This document shows, piece by piece, positions 47,658 through 55,912 of a DNA stretch of 64,000 nt (position 1 is the stretch's first letter; each line of letters begins with the position of its first letter). The notes under the pieces were generated by a model that was not told where the DNA came from, ran no database searches, and saw only the letters and a list, made by a program, of their open reading frames with translations. The DNA lies in contig NZ_BCWI01000011.1 in assembly GCF_001592125.1 (NCBI RefSeq), forward strand, positions 60,036 to 124,035, in the 5' to 3' direction. Origin of the DNA: Microbacterium hominis NBRC 15708. GTDB lineage: Bacteria > Actinomycetota > Actinomycetes > Actinomycetales > Microbacteriaceae. The translations under genes were made by a program, and so were the position numbers.

Positions 47658-48824
47658 GTGTTGTACCTGGACCATGCCGCGACGACGCCGGTGCGCCCGG
47701 ACGTGCTCGACGCCATGCTGCCCTACCTCCGCGGGGCGTACGGGAACCCCTCCAGCCACCACACCGTCGGAGAGGCCGCGGCCGCCGCGCTGGCCGACGC
47801 CCGACGCCGTGTCGCCGCGGTCGTCGGGATGAGACCGGCGGACATCGTCTTCACCTCGGGGGGCACCGAGGCCGACAACCTCGCCGTCAAGGGCATCGCC
47901 ATCGGCACCGCACTGCGGCGCGGAGAGGCCGTGCACGTGGTCACGACGCCCATCGAGCACGAGGCGGTGCTCGCCTCGTGCGACTATCTCGAGCGCGTCC
48001 ACGGCGTCGCGGTGACCCGCGTGCCGGTCGACGAGACGGGCCGCGTCGACCCCGCGCACGTCGCCGCCGCGCTCCGACCGGAGTCGGCTCTCGTGTCGGT
48101 CGGCTACGCCAACAACGAGATCGGCACGGTGCAGGACGTCGCCGGGCTCGCCGAGGTCACGGCGGCGGCGGGAGTGCCCCTGCACCTCGACGCCGTGCAG
48201 GCGGCCGGGTGGCTGCCGCTGGCCGGCACGGGTGCCGACGCCCTGTCGATCGCGGGCCACAAGATCGGTGCCCCCGCCGGCATCGGCGTCCTCGCGGTGC
48301 GGGGGCGGCTGCCGCTGGAGCCGGTCCTGCACGGCGGCGGCCAGGAACGCGATCGCCGCAGCGGCACCGAGAACCTCGCCGGCGCCGTCGCGATGGCCAC
48401 CGCGCTCGAGCTCGCCGAAGCCGAGCGCGTGGAGGCGTCCGCGCGGGTGAGCGCCCTGCGCGACCGCTTCATCGCGACGGTGCTCGGGCTCGTCTCGACC
48501 GCGCGCCTGACCGGGCATCCGCGGTATCGCCTTCCGGGCACGGCGAGCTTCACGTTCACGGGCACCAGCGGCGAGGCGGTCCTGCTGGAGCTCGAGCGCC
48601 GCGGGATCGTGTCCTCGAGCGGGTCGGCGTGCGCCGCGGGCAGCGACGAGCCGTCCCACGTGCTGCTGGCGCTGGGCATCGACCCGGAGGTGGCGCAGAC
48701 AGCGGTGCGCATCACCTTCGCTCACGACCTGGGCCGCACCGACCCGGTGCAGGCCGCCGCCGAGCTGGACCTCGTCGCGGACGCCGTCGCCTCTTCGGTG
48801 GCGGCGGTACGATCGGGGCCGTGA
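47658..48824 (+). CDS. NifS/IscS-like cysteine desulfurase
   Basis: A 388-residue class V aminotransferase fold. Signatures include YLDHAATTPVRPDVLDAM, GNPSSHHTVGEAA, FTSGGTEADNLAVKG, the PLP lysine in SIAGHKIGAPAGIG, and the loop with the active Cys in VSSSGSACAAGSDEPSHVLL. It takes sulfur from cysteine for Fe-S clusters or thiolation. Its place 13 bases after nadC parallels the nifS-like genes linked to nad operons in other bacteria, where the enzyme matures the NadA cluster; that link is the best guess. The start is GTG 47658. Confidence 0.93.
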   Translation: MLYLDHAATTPVRPDVLDAMLPYLRGAYGNPSSHHTVGEAAAAALADARRRVAAVVGMRPADIVFTSGGTEADNLAVKGIAIGTALRRGEAVHVVTTPIEHEAVLASCDYLERVHGVAVTRVPVDETGRVDPAHVAAALRPESALVSVGYANNEIGTVQDVAGLAEVTAAAGVPLHLDAVQAAGWLPLAGTGADALSIAGHKIGAPAGIGVLAVRGRLPLEPVLHGGGQERDRRSGTENLAGAVAMATALELAEAERVEASARVSALRDRFIATVLGLVSTARLTGHPRYRLPGTASFTFTGTSGEAVLLELERRGIVSSSGSACAAGSDEPSHVLLALGIDPEVAQTAVRITFAHDLGRTDPVQAAAELDLVADAVASSVAAVRSGP

Positions 48825-49783
48825 GCACTCCGGTCGTCACCGTCATCGTCCCGGGCCGGGACGTCGCCGCCTTCGCCGAGGAGGCCCTGGCATCGCTGCG
48901 CGCGCAGACGCTCACGAACTGGTGCGCGGTCCTCGTCGACGACGGCTCCGTGGACGCCACCGGCGCGGTCTTCGCTGCCGCGGCCGCCGCCGACCCGCGC
49001 TTCCGCGTGATCACCCATCGCGTCGCGCGCGGGCTCTCGGCCGCCCGCAACGCCGGTCTCGACAGCGTCGAGACCCCGTTCGTCGCCTTCCTCGACGCCG
49101 ACGACGTCCTGACCCCGACCGCGCTGCAACGGTTCGTGGAGACCCTCACCCGCACCGGCAGCGATGTCGTCGTCGGGGCCTACGTGCGACTGCGCGCCGA
49201 CGCCGAGGGACGCTACTCCCCCGGTCCCGTGCAGCCGTGGGTGCGGGCGGCGACCGAGCCGGAACGGCTCGGTACGACGTTGGACGAGCACCCCGAGCTG
49301 TCGGGCAACATCGTGGCCTGGTCGAAGCTGAGCCGGGTGGAGCTCTGGCGCCGGAGCGGACTGCGCTTCCCCGAGGGCAAGCTCTACGAGGATCAGATCG
49401 TCACGCAGCGGCTCTACACCGCGGCGCGTGCGGTCGACGTCATCCCCGACGTCGTCGTCCACTGGCGAGAACGCGCCGACGGCACGTCGATCACGCAGAA
49501 CAAGGATCTGCTTCCCGTGCTGGTCGACTACCTCGAGGCGCTCCGCGGCGGCATCGCCGTGCTGGATGCCGCGGGCCAGCGCGCCGCCTCCCGTGCCCGT
49601 GTGCGCCTCATCCTCGACATGGACGTCCCCCCGCTGGTGCGCATCGCGCAGAAGAGCCCCGAGGACGCGTATCGACGTGCGCTCGGGGAGTTCGTGCGCG
49701 GCCTGCTCGACCGTGCCCGCGCCGACGCCATCGCCCTCGATCCCGCGACGGCCGACCTGCGCAGCGCGGCCGAGCTCTGGTGA
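48821..49783 (+). CDS. family 2 glycosyltransferase
   Basis: A 320-residue GT-A fold enzyme: VVTVIVPGRDVAAFAEEALA, VLVDDGSVDATG (nucleotide-sugar Asp), GLSAARNAGLDSVETPFVAF and FLDADDVLTPTAL (the D-x-D-like metal site). Later FPEGKLYEDQIVTQRLY fits the acceptor-side region of GT2 proteins acting on surface glycans or teichoic-acid-like polymers. The GTG start overlaps the desulfurase stop in GTGA, so it is co-translated with the NAD/Fe-S genes although no functional tie is evident. The donor and acceptor are unknown. Confidence 0.9.
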   Translation: MSTPVVTVIVPGRDVAAFAEEALASLRAQTLTNWCAVLVDDGSVDATGAVFAAAAAADPRFRVITHRVARGLSAARNAGLDSVETPFVAFLDADDVLTPTALQRFVETLTRTGSDVVVGAYVRLRADAEGRYSPGPVQPWVRAATEPERLGTTLDEHPELSGNIVAWSKLSRVELWRRSGLRFPEGKLYEDQIVTQRLYTAARAVDVIPDVVVHWRERADGTSITQNKDLLPVLVDYLEALRGGIAVLDAAGQRAASRARVRLILDMDVPPLVRIAQKSPEDAYRRALGEFVRGLLDRARADAIALDPATADLRSAAELW

Positions 49784-49824
49784 GCTCCGACGCCCGGTAC
49801 CGGCGCGACGGCTATCCTGAGCCC

Positions 49825-50022
49825 ATGAACGGTTCCGACACCCCCGCCTCCGACCAGCCCACCGGGCCCGACCTCGCGGAGATCCGCGCCGAGATCGACG
49901 AGCTCGCCGCGCTGTCGACGGAGGAGCTGGTCAATCCGACGCCCGAGCTCATCGCGGAGAACGAGCCCACCCCGCACCCGACGGACGCCATCGGTTCCGA
50001 GGACTGGAACACGCCGGCCTGA
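49825..50022 (+). CDS. small acidic protein of unknown function
   Basis: A 65-residue, strongly acidic protein beginning MNGSDTPASDQPTGPDLAEI, with a predicted helix (AEIRAEIDELAALSTEELVN) and a disordered end TDAIGSEDWNTPA. No family recognised. GAGCCC precedes the ATG. It lies 41 bases after the glycosyltransferase and convergent with the ABC exporter. Codon use is like the neighbours, with third positions almost all G/C, and I take it as real, but it could be specific to this genus. Confidence 0.6.
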   Translation: MNGSDTPASDQPTGPDLAEIRAEIDELAALSTEELVNPTPELIAENEPTPHPTDAIGSEDWNTPA

Positions 50023-50033
50023 TCCGCCGCCGC

Positions 50034-51974
50034 TCACCCGCGCGGGGCGGAGACGTCCGGGCGGGGCTCCTCCGCCCGCAGCTCCATGCCCGCGATCGTC
50101 GCGGCCGCCATCTGCTCGACCGCCAGTTCCGCGTAGAGTCCGCCGCGGGCCAGCAGCTCGGCATGGGTGCCGGACTCGACGATGCGTCCCGCCTCGACGA
50201 CGTGGATGACGTCCGCCCCGACCACCGTCGAGAGCCGGTGGGCGATCGAGAGCGTGGTCCGTCCGCGCGCAACGTTGTCCAACGCCTCCTGGACGACGCG
50301 CTCGGACACCGTGTCCAGGGCGGAGGTCGCCTCGTCGAGCAGCAGCACGGGCGGGTCCTTCAGGAGAACGCGCGCGATCGCGATGCGCTGCTTCTCCCCG
50401 CCGGAGAGCCGATAGCCGCGTTCGCCCACGATCGTGTCGTACCCGTGCTCGAAGCCCACGATCGCGTGATGGATGTTGGCGGCGGTGCAGGCGGCGACGA
50501 GTTCGTCGTCGGTCGCGTCCGGCTTCGCGTAGCGCAGGTTCTCCGCGATGGAGGCGTGGAACAGGTACGTCTCCTGTGAGACGATCCCCACGTTCTCGAC
50601 GATCGACTGCTGGGTGAGGGAGCGCACGTCCTCACCGCCGAACAGGACCGCGCCCGACGAGGCCTCGTACAGCCGCGGCGCGAGGTAGATGATCGTGGTC
50701 TTGCCGGCGCCGGACGGACCGACGAAGGCGACGTGCCGGCCGGGCTCGGCGACGAAGGAGACACCGTCCAGCGTCGGGCGGCCCTCGCTCGCGGCATCCG
50801 GGTAGCGGAAGACCACGTCGCGGAACTCGACGCGTCCGATCGGGCCGGGCGCCGCGGCGACGTCGATGGCGTCGGGCGCGTCGACGATCGCGGGCGTCAG
50901 GTCGAGGTACTCGAAGATCCGCGCGAACAGCGCGCGCGACGTCTGCAGGTCCAGCGCCACGCGCATCAGCCCCATGAGCGGCTGGAGCAGCCGCGCCTGC
51001 ACGGTGGTGAACGCCACGACGGTGCCCGCGGTGATCGCCCCGGTGCCGCCGGCGATGAGATAACCCGACACGAGGTAGATGATGGCGGGCACCGACGCCA
51101 TGATCACCTGGACGACGGCGAAGAACCCCTGGCCGCTCATGGCGCGACGCACCTGCAGGCGCACCTGGTTGCGGTTCTCGTCGCGATAACGCTCCGACTC
51201 GGCCCGTTGCCGGTTGAACGCCTTCGACAGAAGGATGCCGCTCACCGACAGCGTCTCCTGCGTGATGCTCGTCAGCTCACTCAGCGACTCCTGCGTCTGT
51301 CCGGCGATGCGCGCCCGCACCTGGCCGACGCGCCGCTGCACCAGCACGAGCGCCGGCATCATCACCACGGCGATGATCGTCAGACGCCAGTCGATGAGGA
51401 TCATCGCGACCAGGGCCGAGATCACCGTCACCGTGTTGCCGAGGATGCTCGTGACGGTGTTCGTCAGCACGTCGGACACCCCGCCGACGTCGTTCTGCAG
51501 TCGCGACTGGATGACGCCGGTCTTCGTGCGGGTGAAGAAACCCAGCTCCATCGCCTGCAGGTGGTCGAACAGCCGCACGCGCAGGTCGCCCGTCACGCGG
51601 TTGCCGACGGTCGAGGTCAGCCAGGTCTGGGCGACGCCGAGCACGGCGGAGAACAGGAAGAGCCCGATCATGGTGAGCACCAGGCGCACCAGCAGCGCCA
51701 GGTCGGGCGGACCGCCGGCGGTCGGGAACAGGGCGTCGTCGAAGATGCTCTGCACGATCAGCGGAGGGACGACGCCGATCGCCGCGCCGACGACCACCAG
51801 CACGGCGGTTAGGACGATGCGTCCGCGATACGGGCGGAACAGGCCGACCACACGGGCCCCGAGATCCGCGACCTCCGGCGCCTGCGCGTTCAGCCGCCGC
51901 TGGGCGCTCTCGTCCACGCCGCGGAAGGCCGCCGTGCGCCCGCCGGGTCCCATCCCGCCCATCCCCATGCTCAC
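50034..51974 (-). CDS. ABC exporter, fused permease and ATPase
   Basis: A 646-residue half-transporter of the MsbA/LmrA type. A Gly/Met-rich start (MSMGMGGMGPGGRTAAFRG) is typical of an actinobacterial subgroup. Six membrane helices occupy about residues 55-350; the ATPase has Walker A VGPSGAGKTTIIYLAP, signature YRLSGGEKQRIAIA, Walker B VLLLDEATSALD and a switch His in TTLSIAHRLSTV. It works as a dimer, exporting lipids, peptides or drugs; no specific substrate can be read. Starts at GTG 51974 or ATG 51968. Confidence 0.93.
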   Translation of the reverse strand: MSMGMGGMGPGGRTAAFRGVDESAQRRLNAQAPEVADLGARVVGLFRPYRGRIVLTAVLVVVGAAIGVVPPLIVQSIFDDALFPTAGGPPDLALLVRLVLTMIGLFLFSAVLGVAQTWLTSTVGNRVTGDLRVRLFDHLQAMELGFFTRTKTGVIQSRLQNDVGGVSDVLTNTVTSILGNTVTVISALVAMILIDWRLTIIAVVMMPALVLVQRRVGQVRARIAGQTQESLSELTSITQETLSVSGILLSKAFNRQRAESERYRDENRNQVRLQVRRAMSGQGFFAVVQVIMASVPAIIYLVSGYLIAGGTGAITAGTVVAFTTVQARLLQPLMGLMRVALDLQTSRALFARIFEYLDLTPAIVDAPDAIDVAAAPGPIGRVEFRDVVFRYPDAASEGRPTLDGVSFVAEPGRHVAFVGPSGAGKTTIIYLAPRLYEASSGAVLFGGEDVRSLTQQSIVENVGIVSQETYLFHASIAENLRYAKPDATDDELVAACTAANIHHAIVGFEHGYDTIVGERGYRLSGGEKQRIAIARVLLKDPPVLLLDEATSALDTVSERVVQEALDNVARGRTTLSIAHRLSTVVGADVIHVVEAGRIVESGTHAELLARGGLYAELAVEQMAAATIAGMELRAEEPRPDVSAPRG

Positions 51975-52012
51975 CGGGTCACTCTAACCCCGCGCCGGAA
52001 GGGGGTGGCCGG

Positions 52013-52666
52013 TCAGCCGAGTCCCGCCACGAGATTGATGACCGAGGCGAGGATGACCGCTCCGAACAGGTACGCGATGAGCGTCTGCCCCACCACGATG
52101 CGTCGGATCTCGTTGGCCGACACGTCGTTGTCGGAGACCTGGTAGGTCAGGCCGAGGCCGACGGCGAAGTAGCCGAAGTCCGAGTACATCGGCTCCTCGT
52201 CCTGGTTGAAGTCGATCCCGGCGCGCTGGCCGGCGGCGAGCCGGCCGTAGTACACCCGCGCGTACCGCAGCATGTAGTCGACCTGGATCAGCGCCCAGGA
52301 GCTCACGACCGCCGCGATCGCGACGCCGGCCACGACGAAGGCGTGCAGCCGACTGCCGTGACCGCCGCCGACGAGCACGGCGACGACGCCGCCGAGACTC
52401 GCCACGCTGCCCACGAGCGCGATGAGGCGGGCGACGGGACGCCCCGGGTCGACGGCGCTCGTGTGCGACCGGGTGGCCTCGGCATCCATGGGCCACACCA
52501 CCGACAGCAGCCAGACGACGTTGACGGAGGCGACGACCGCCCAGCCGGCGAGCAGCCCCACGGCCACCCCGGCCAGCGCCGAGACCGTCGCCGCGACGAC
52601 CGCTCCGACCGCGAGGGACAGAGGACCGCGCACGGCGACGCGGGAGGGATGCCGCGTGGGTGCCAT
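52013..52666 (-). CDS. DUF1345 membrane protein
   Basis: A 217-residue protein with five hydrophobic segments. The DUF1345 hallmark is clear in the second half: SSWALIQVDYMLRYARVYYG, the EEPMYSDFGYFAVGLGLTYQ segment and VSDNDVSANEIRRIVVGQTL. Function is unknown. Two membrane helices precede and one follows this core. It starts at ATG 52666 and ends 38 bases before the ABC exporter start, on the same strand. Confidence 0.88.
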   Translation of the reverse strand: MAPTRHPSRVAVRGPLSLAVGAVVAATVSALAGVAVGLLAGWAVVASVNVVWLLSVVWPMDAEATRSHTSAVDPGRPVARLIALVGSVASLGGVVAVLVGGGHGSRLHAFVVAGVAIAAVVSSWALIQVDYMLRYARVYYGRLAAGQRAGIDFNQDEEPMYSDFGYFAVGLGLTYQVSDNDVSANEIRRIVVGQTLIAYLFGAVILASVINLVAGLG

Positions 52667-52832
52667 GCTGCGATCGTCCCACCCGGCGGGGGAATACGAC
52701 GTCAGACCCGGCCGTTATGGTGGAGAGTCGTCCCCGGCCTCCGGGCACGCCGCGCCCTCGTGCGCCCCGTCGCCGCTCCCTCCGCCCCGTGCACCGCGTC
52801 CCGTACGCCGCCCCGATGACTCGAGGAACCTC

Positions 52833-54311
52833 ATGACCTCCCCTGAGACCGACTCCCTTCCGGACACGACCGCCGTCGTCGGCGCGAAGGAGAACCGCGT
52901 CATCTGGCTGCTGCTCGCGGCGGCGTTCGTGGCGATCCTCAACGAGACCACGATGGGCGTGGCGATCCCGCACCTGATCGGCGACCTCGGGATCACGGCG
53001 GTCGCCGCGCAATGGCTGACCACCGCGTTCATGCTGACCATGGCCGTCGTGATCCCCACGACGGGCTTCCTCCTGCGTCGGTTCACGACCCGCGCCATGT
53101 TCGGCACGGCCATGGGCCTGTTCTCGGCCGGCACGCTGATCGCCCTCGTGGCGCCGGGGTTCGAGATGCTCCTCGTCGGTCGCGTCGTCCAGGCCTCCGG
53201 CACGGCCATCATGATGCCGCTGCTGATGACCACGCTCATGACCGTCGTCCCGCCGCACCTGCGCGGGCGCATGATGGGGCGCGTGAGCGTGGTCATCTCG
53301 CTCGCTCCGGCCATCGGGCCGACGATGGCGGGCGTCATCCTCGACAACCTGACGTGGCGGTGGATCTTCGCGATCGTCCTGCCCATCTCCGTCGTCGCCC
53401 TGATCATCGGCGTGCGGTGGATCCACAACCTGGGCGAGCGTTCGCACGCCCCCATCGACATCCCCTCGGTGATCCTCTCCGCCCTCGGCTTCGGCGGGAT
53501 CGTCTTCGGATTGAGCCAGATCGGCGGCCACGGCACCGACGTCGCGGCCGCGGAGACGGCCACCGTGACCCTCGTCGTCGCCCTCGCGATCGGCGTCACG
53601 ACGCTCGGGTTCTTCCTCTGGCGTCAGGTGGCCCTGCAGAAGAAGGACGACGCGCTGCTGGACCTCCGGATCTTCCGCTCGGGCAACTTCTCACTGTCCG
53701 TCGCCCACTTCGCGGTGATGTCCCTCGCGTTCTTCGGCACGCTCACGGCGCTGCCGCTGTACCTGCAGAACACCCTCGGGCTCTCGGCCAGCGCGTCGGG
53801 CCTGGTCGTCCTCCCCGGCGCGCTCGCGATGGGGCTGCTCGGTCCCGTCATCGGACGCATCTACGACCGGTGGGGCACGCGCGTGCTCCTGCTTCCCGGC
53901 ACGATCGTCGTGCTGGCGATCCTGTGGAGCTTCACGATGCTCACCGAGTCCACTCCGGTGTGGATGCTGGTCGTGACGCAGACCCTGCTGTCGGTGGGTC
54001 TCGCGATGTCGTTCACGCCGCTGTTCACGGCGTCACTGGGCTCGCTCGAGCCGAGGTTCTACTCGTACGGCAGCGCCACGGTCTCGACGGTGCAGCAGGT
54101 GGCCGGCGCGGCCGGCATCGCGTTGTTGATCTCGGTGATGTCGTCCGTGTCTGCGGCGGCCTCGGCGTCCGGTGCGGCGGATGCCGCGGCCGGGGCGGCC
54201 GGCGCACGCGCCGCGTTCCTGCTCGCCGCCGTGATCGGCACGCCGCTGCTGATCAGCGCGTTCCTCATCCGCAAGCCGGCCGACACACCTGCCGGACCCG
54301 CCGCCCACTGA
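52833..54311 (+). CDS. DHA2-family MFS multidrug transporter
   Basis: A 492-residue transporter of the EmrB/QacA type, with about 14 hydrophobic helices. Near the N-terminus AILNETTMGVAIPHLIGDLG corresponds to the motif D1 region; PTTGFLLRRFTTRAMFGTAM is motif A, and VVQASGTAIMMPLLMTTL and SLAPAIGPTMAGVILDNLTW correspond to motifs B and C. It would export toxic organic compounds with protons. ATG 52833 follows GAGGAACC at suitable spacing. The gap 52667-52832 shows no other gene. A short cysteine-rich peptide gene is convergent with it. Confidence 0.93.
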   Translation: MTSPETDSLPDTTAVVGAKENRVIWLLLAAAFVAILNETTMGVAIPHLIGDLGITAVAAQWLTTAFMLTMAVVIPTTGFLLRRFTTRAMFGTAMGLFSAGTLIALVAPGFEMLLVGRVVQASGTAIMMPLLMTTLMTVVPPHLRGRMMGRVSVVISLAPAIGPTMAGVILDNLTWRWIFAIVLPISVVALIIGVRWIHNLGERSHAPIDIPSVILSALGFGGIVFGLSQIGGHGTDVAAAETATVTLVVALAIGVTTLGFFLWRQVALQKKDDALLDLRIFRSGNFSLSVAHFAVMSLAFFGTLTALPLYLQNTLGLSASASGLVVLPGALAMGLLGPVIGRIYDRWGTRVLLLPGTIVVLAILWSFTMLTESTPVWMLVVTQTLLSVGLAMSFTPLFTASLGSLEPRFYSYGSATVSTVQQVAGAAGIALLISVMSSVSAAASASGAADAAAGAAGARAAFLLAAVIGTPLLISAFLIRKPADTPAGPAAH

Positions 54312-54319
54312 CCGGGTGG

Positions 54320-54466
54320 TCAGCCGATGCTGCAGGACCCCCCACCGCAGCACGCGCCGGCATCGATGCCGCCGTCCACCAGCGGCAAGAGGTTCTTCAC
54401 GCCCGGCAGCTCCGATGCCTCCGTCGAGGAGGCGAGCTGGGGGGTGGGAAGGTTCGACGTAGCCAT
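54320..54466 (-). CDS. cysteine-rich small peptide, function unknown
   Basis: A 48-residue peptide, MATSNLPTPQLASSTEASEL followed by a helix-like PGVKNLLPLVDGGIDAG and the end ACCGGGSCSIG. Three cysteines in C-C-G-G-G-S-C at the very C-terminus suggest metal or cofactor binding or post-translational modification. There is no signal peptide or membrane helix. A TATCAT hexamer (54478-54473 on the minus strand) ends six bases before the ATG, which suits a leaderless message. No enzyme of a known peptide-modification pathway is in the window. The neighbours are a drug exporter and a DJ-1/PfpI protein. I judge it real because of the coherent reading and normal codon use, but function is open. Confidence 0.6.
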   Translation of the reverse strand: MATSNLPTPQLASSTEASELPGVKNLLPLVDGGIDAGACCGGGSCSIG

Positions 54467-54531
54467 GAGTCGATGATACGTCCGTGTCAACCCCCGGGCG
54501 CGGTGCCGATGCCATCCGTAACGTCGAGGGC

Positions 54532-55080
54532 ATGAGCACACTCTCAGGGAAGACCGTGGCCTTCGTGGCCACCAACGGATTCGAGGACAGCGAGCTGACA
54601 TCGCCGTGGGACGCGGTGACCGCCGCGGGCGCCACCGCGGTGCTGATCTCCCCCGCGACGGACAGCATCGAAGGCAAGAACGGACACCGACAGGCCGTCG
54701 ACGTCGCCGCCTCCGCCGCGGAGGCAGCGGACTACGACGCGCTCGTGCTGCCGGGCGGCGTCGTCAACGCGGACGATCTGCGGCTGGACGCGGCCTCCGT
54801 GGCGCTCGCCCGCGAGTTCTTCGCGCAGCACAAGCCCGTCGCCGCGATCTGCCACGCCGCCTGGCTGCTCATCGAGGCGGATGTCGTCGACGGCCGCACG
54901 CTCACCAGCTACCCCAGCCTGAAGACCGATCTCGTCAACGCGGGCGCCACCTGGGTGGACGAGGAGGTCGTCGTCGACGAGGGCCTCGTGTCGAGCCGCA
55001 CCCCGGACGACCTTCCCGCCTTCAACGCGAAGGTCGTCGAGGAGATCGCCGAGGGCGCGCACGCCGGCCAAACCGTGTGA
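54532..55080 (+). CDS. DJ-1/PfpI family protein
   Basis: A 182-residue class I glutamine-amidotransferase-like protein. The nucleophile elbow is VAAICHAAWLL (Cys ~107), and the conserved glutamate lies in FVATNGFEDSELTSPWDAV (Glu ~18); YDALVLPGGVVNADDLR is the usual strand-loop. Relatives are Hsp31-like glyoxalases/deglycases, YhbO and PfpI, active in carbonyl stress; which of these applies is not clear. GTCGAGGG precedes the ATG. It is divergent from the cysteine-rich peptide across 65 bases. Confidence 0.9.
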   Translation: MSTLSGKTVAFVATNGFEDSELTSPWDAVTAAGATAVLISPATDSIEGKNGHRQAVDVAASAAEAADYDALVLPGGVVNADDLRLDAASVALAREFFAQHKPVAAICHAAWLLIEADVVDGRTLTSYPSLKTDLVNAGATWVDEEVVVDEGLVSSRTPDDLPAFNAKVVEEIAEGAHAGQTV

Positions 55081-55102
55081 CGGTCCGGGCGGGTCGGTCG
55101 CC

Positions 55103-55789
55103 TCAGTCCCAGTCCAGGTAGTCCTCGATGAACCACGAGGTCTCGCCGGGGTGAGTGAGCGGGAAGAAGTGCCCGGCGGTCTCCACCGCCTTGACGCTCA
55201 CGAGCCCCGGCGCGGACGCGCGCAGCGCCTCCCCCGCGTCGGCGGGGTTCACCCGGTCGCCGCCGCCCTGGATGACGAGCACGGGCGTCGCCTCGGCGAC
55301 GGGCTGCCATGCCGCGGCATCCGTGGCGGCCAGCGCGGCGGCCTGCAGCGCACGCACGTCGGCCTGCGGCGAGAACGAGTCGCCGAAGACCGCACGCAGC
55401 TCCGCGTCGAAGTCGTCACCGGCGGGGGCAGAGCTCGCGACGCCGAGCAGCAGCACGCCGTTGACGCGGTCGTGGTGGTCGATCGCGATCGTGCGGGCGA
55501 CGGCGCCGCCGAAACCGTGACCGCCGATCCACGCCTCCGAGATCTGCAGATGGTCGAGGACGTCGATGACGTCGGCGGCGAGGTCGTGCATCGTCGCCGC
55601 GCCCGAGCGGCGGGCCGCCACGCGGACGACCCGGAAGTCCTCTTCGACCAGGATGCTGGCGAGCGCGCCGAAGTAGGCGAAGTCGAGCCCGGCCTCCGGA
55701 AGCAGGACGATGGCCGGGCCGGCGCCCTCGTCGAGATAGCCGATATCGCGAACGTCGGCGTCGAAAGTCTGTCGCTGGTTCTCGGTCAC
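55103..55789 (-). CDS. alpha/beta-hydrolase fold protein lacking the catalytic serine
   Basis: A 228-residue protein from GTG 55789. The fold is recognisable from YLDEGAGPAIVLLPEAGLDF (oxyanion region), VIDVLDHLQISEAWIGGHGF, VLVIQGGGDRVNPADAG (acid) and VETAGHFFPLTHPGETSWFI (His). The nucleophile elbow reads G-H-G-F-G-G, with Gly where Ser, Cys or Asp is expected. So hydrolase activity is doubtful, unless another residue substitutes. It starts 57 bases from a DtxR-type box in the divergent region shared with the siderophore-uptake operon and may be iron-regulated with it. Confidence 0.85.
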   Translation of the reverse strand: MTENQRQTFDADVRDIGYLDEGAGPAIVLLPEAGLDFAYFGALASILVEEDFRVVRVAARRSGAATMHDLAADVIDVLDHLQISEAWIGGHGFGGAVARTIAIDHHDRVNGVLLLGVASSAPAGDDFDAELRAVFGDSFSPQADVRALQAAALAATDAAAWQPVAEATPVLVIQGGGDRVNPADAGEALRASAPGLVSVKAVETAGHFFPLTHPGETSWFIEDYLDWD

Positions 55790-55845
55790 GATCCCCCATC
55801 CTAGAGCGCACCGAGTTTGCGCACGGCATCCGCGTCTGTCCATAG

Positions 55846-55864
55846 TTAGGTAAGCCATACCTAC
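55846..55864. promoter_or_regulatory. DtxR/IdeR-type iron box
   Basis: The 19-mer TTAGGTAAGCCATACCTAC matches the consensus TTAGGTTAGGCTAACCTAA at 14 of 19 positions and retains dyad symmetry (TTAGGTA/TACCTAC arms). It lies between the divergent alpha/beta-hydrolase gene and the siderophore-binding lipoprotein, 49 bases before the latter's ATG. Iron-loaded repressor bound here would shut off uptake when iron is plentiful. Confidence 0.8.
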
Positions 55865-55912
55865 TCACCGTCCCGCTGCGTGCGGGTGCGGCCGGACGAA
55901 AGCGATGCCCCC

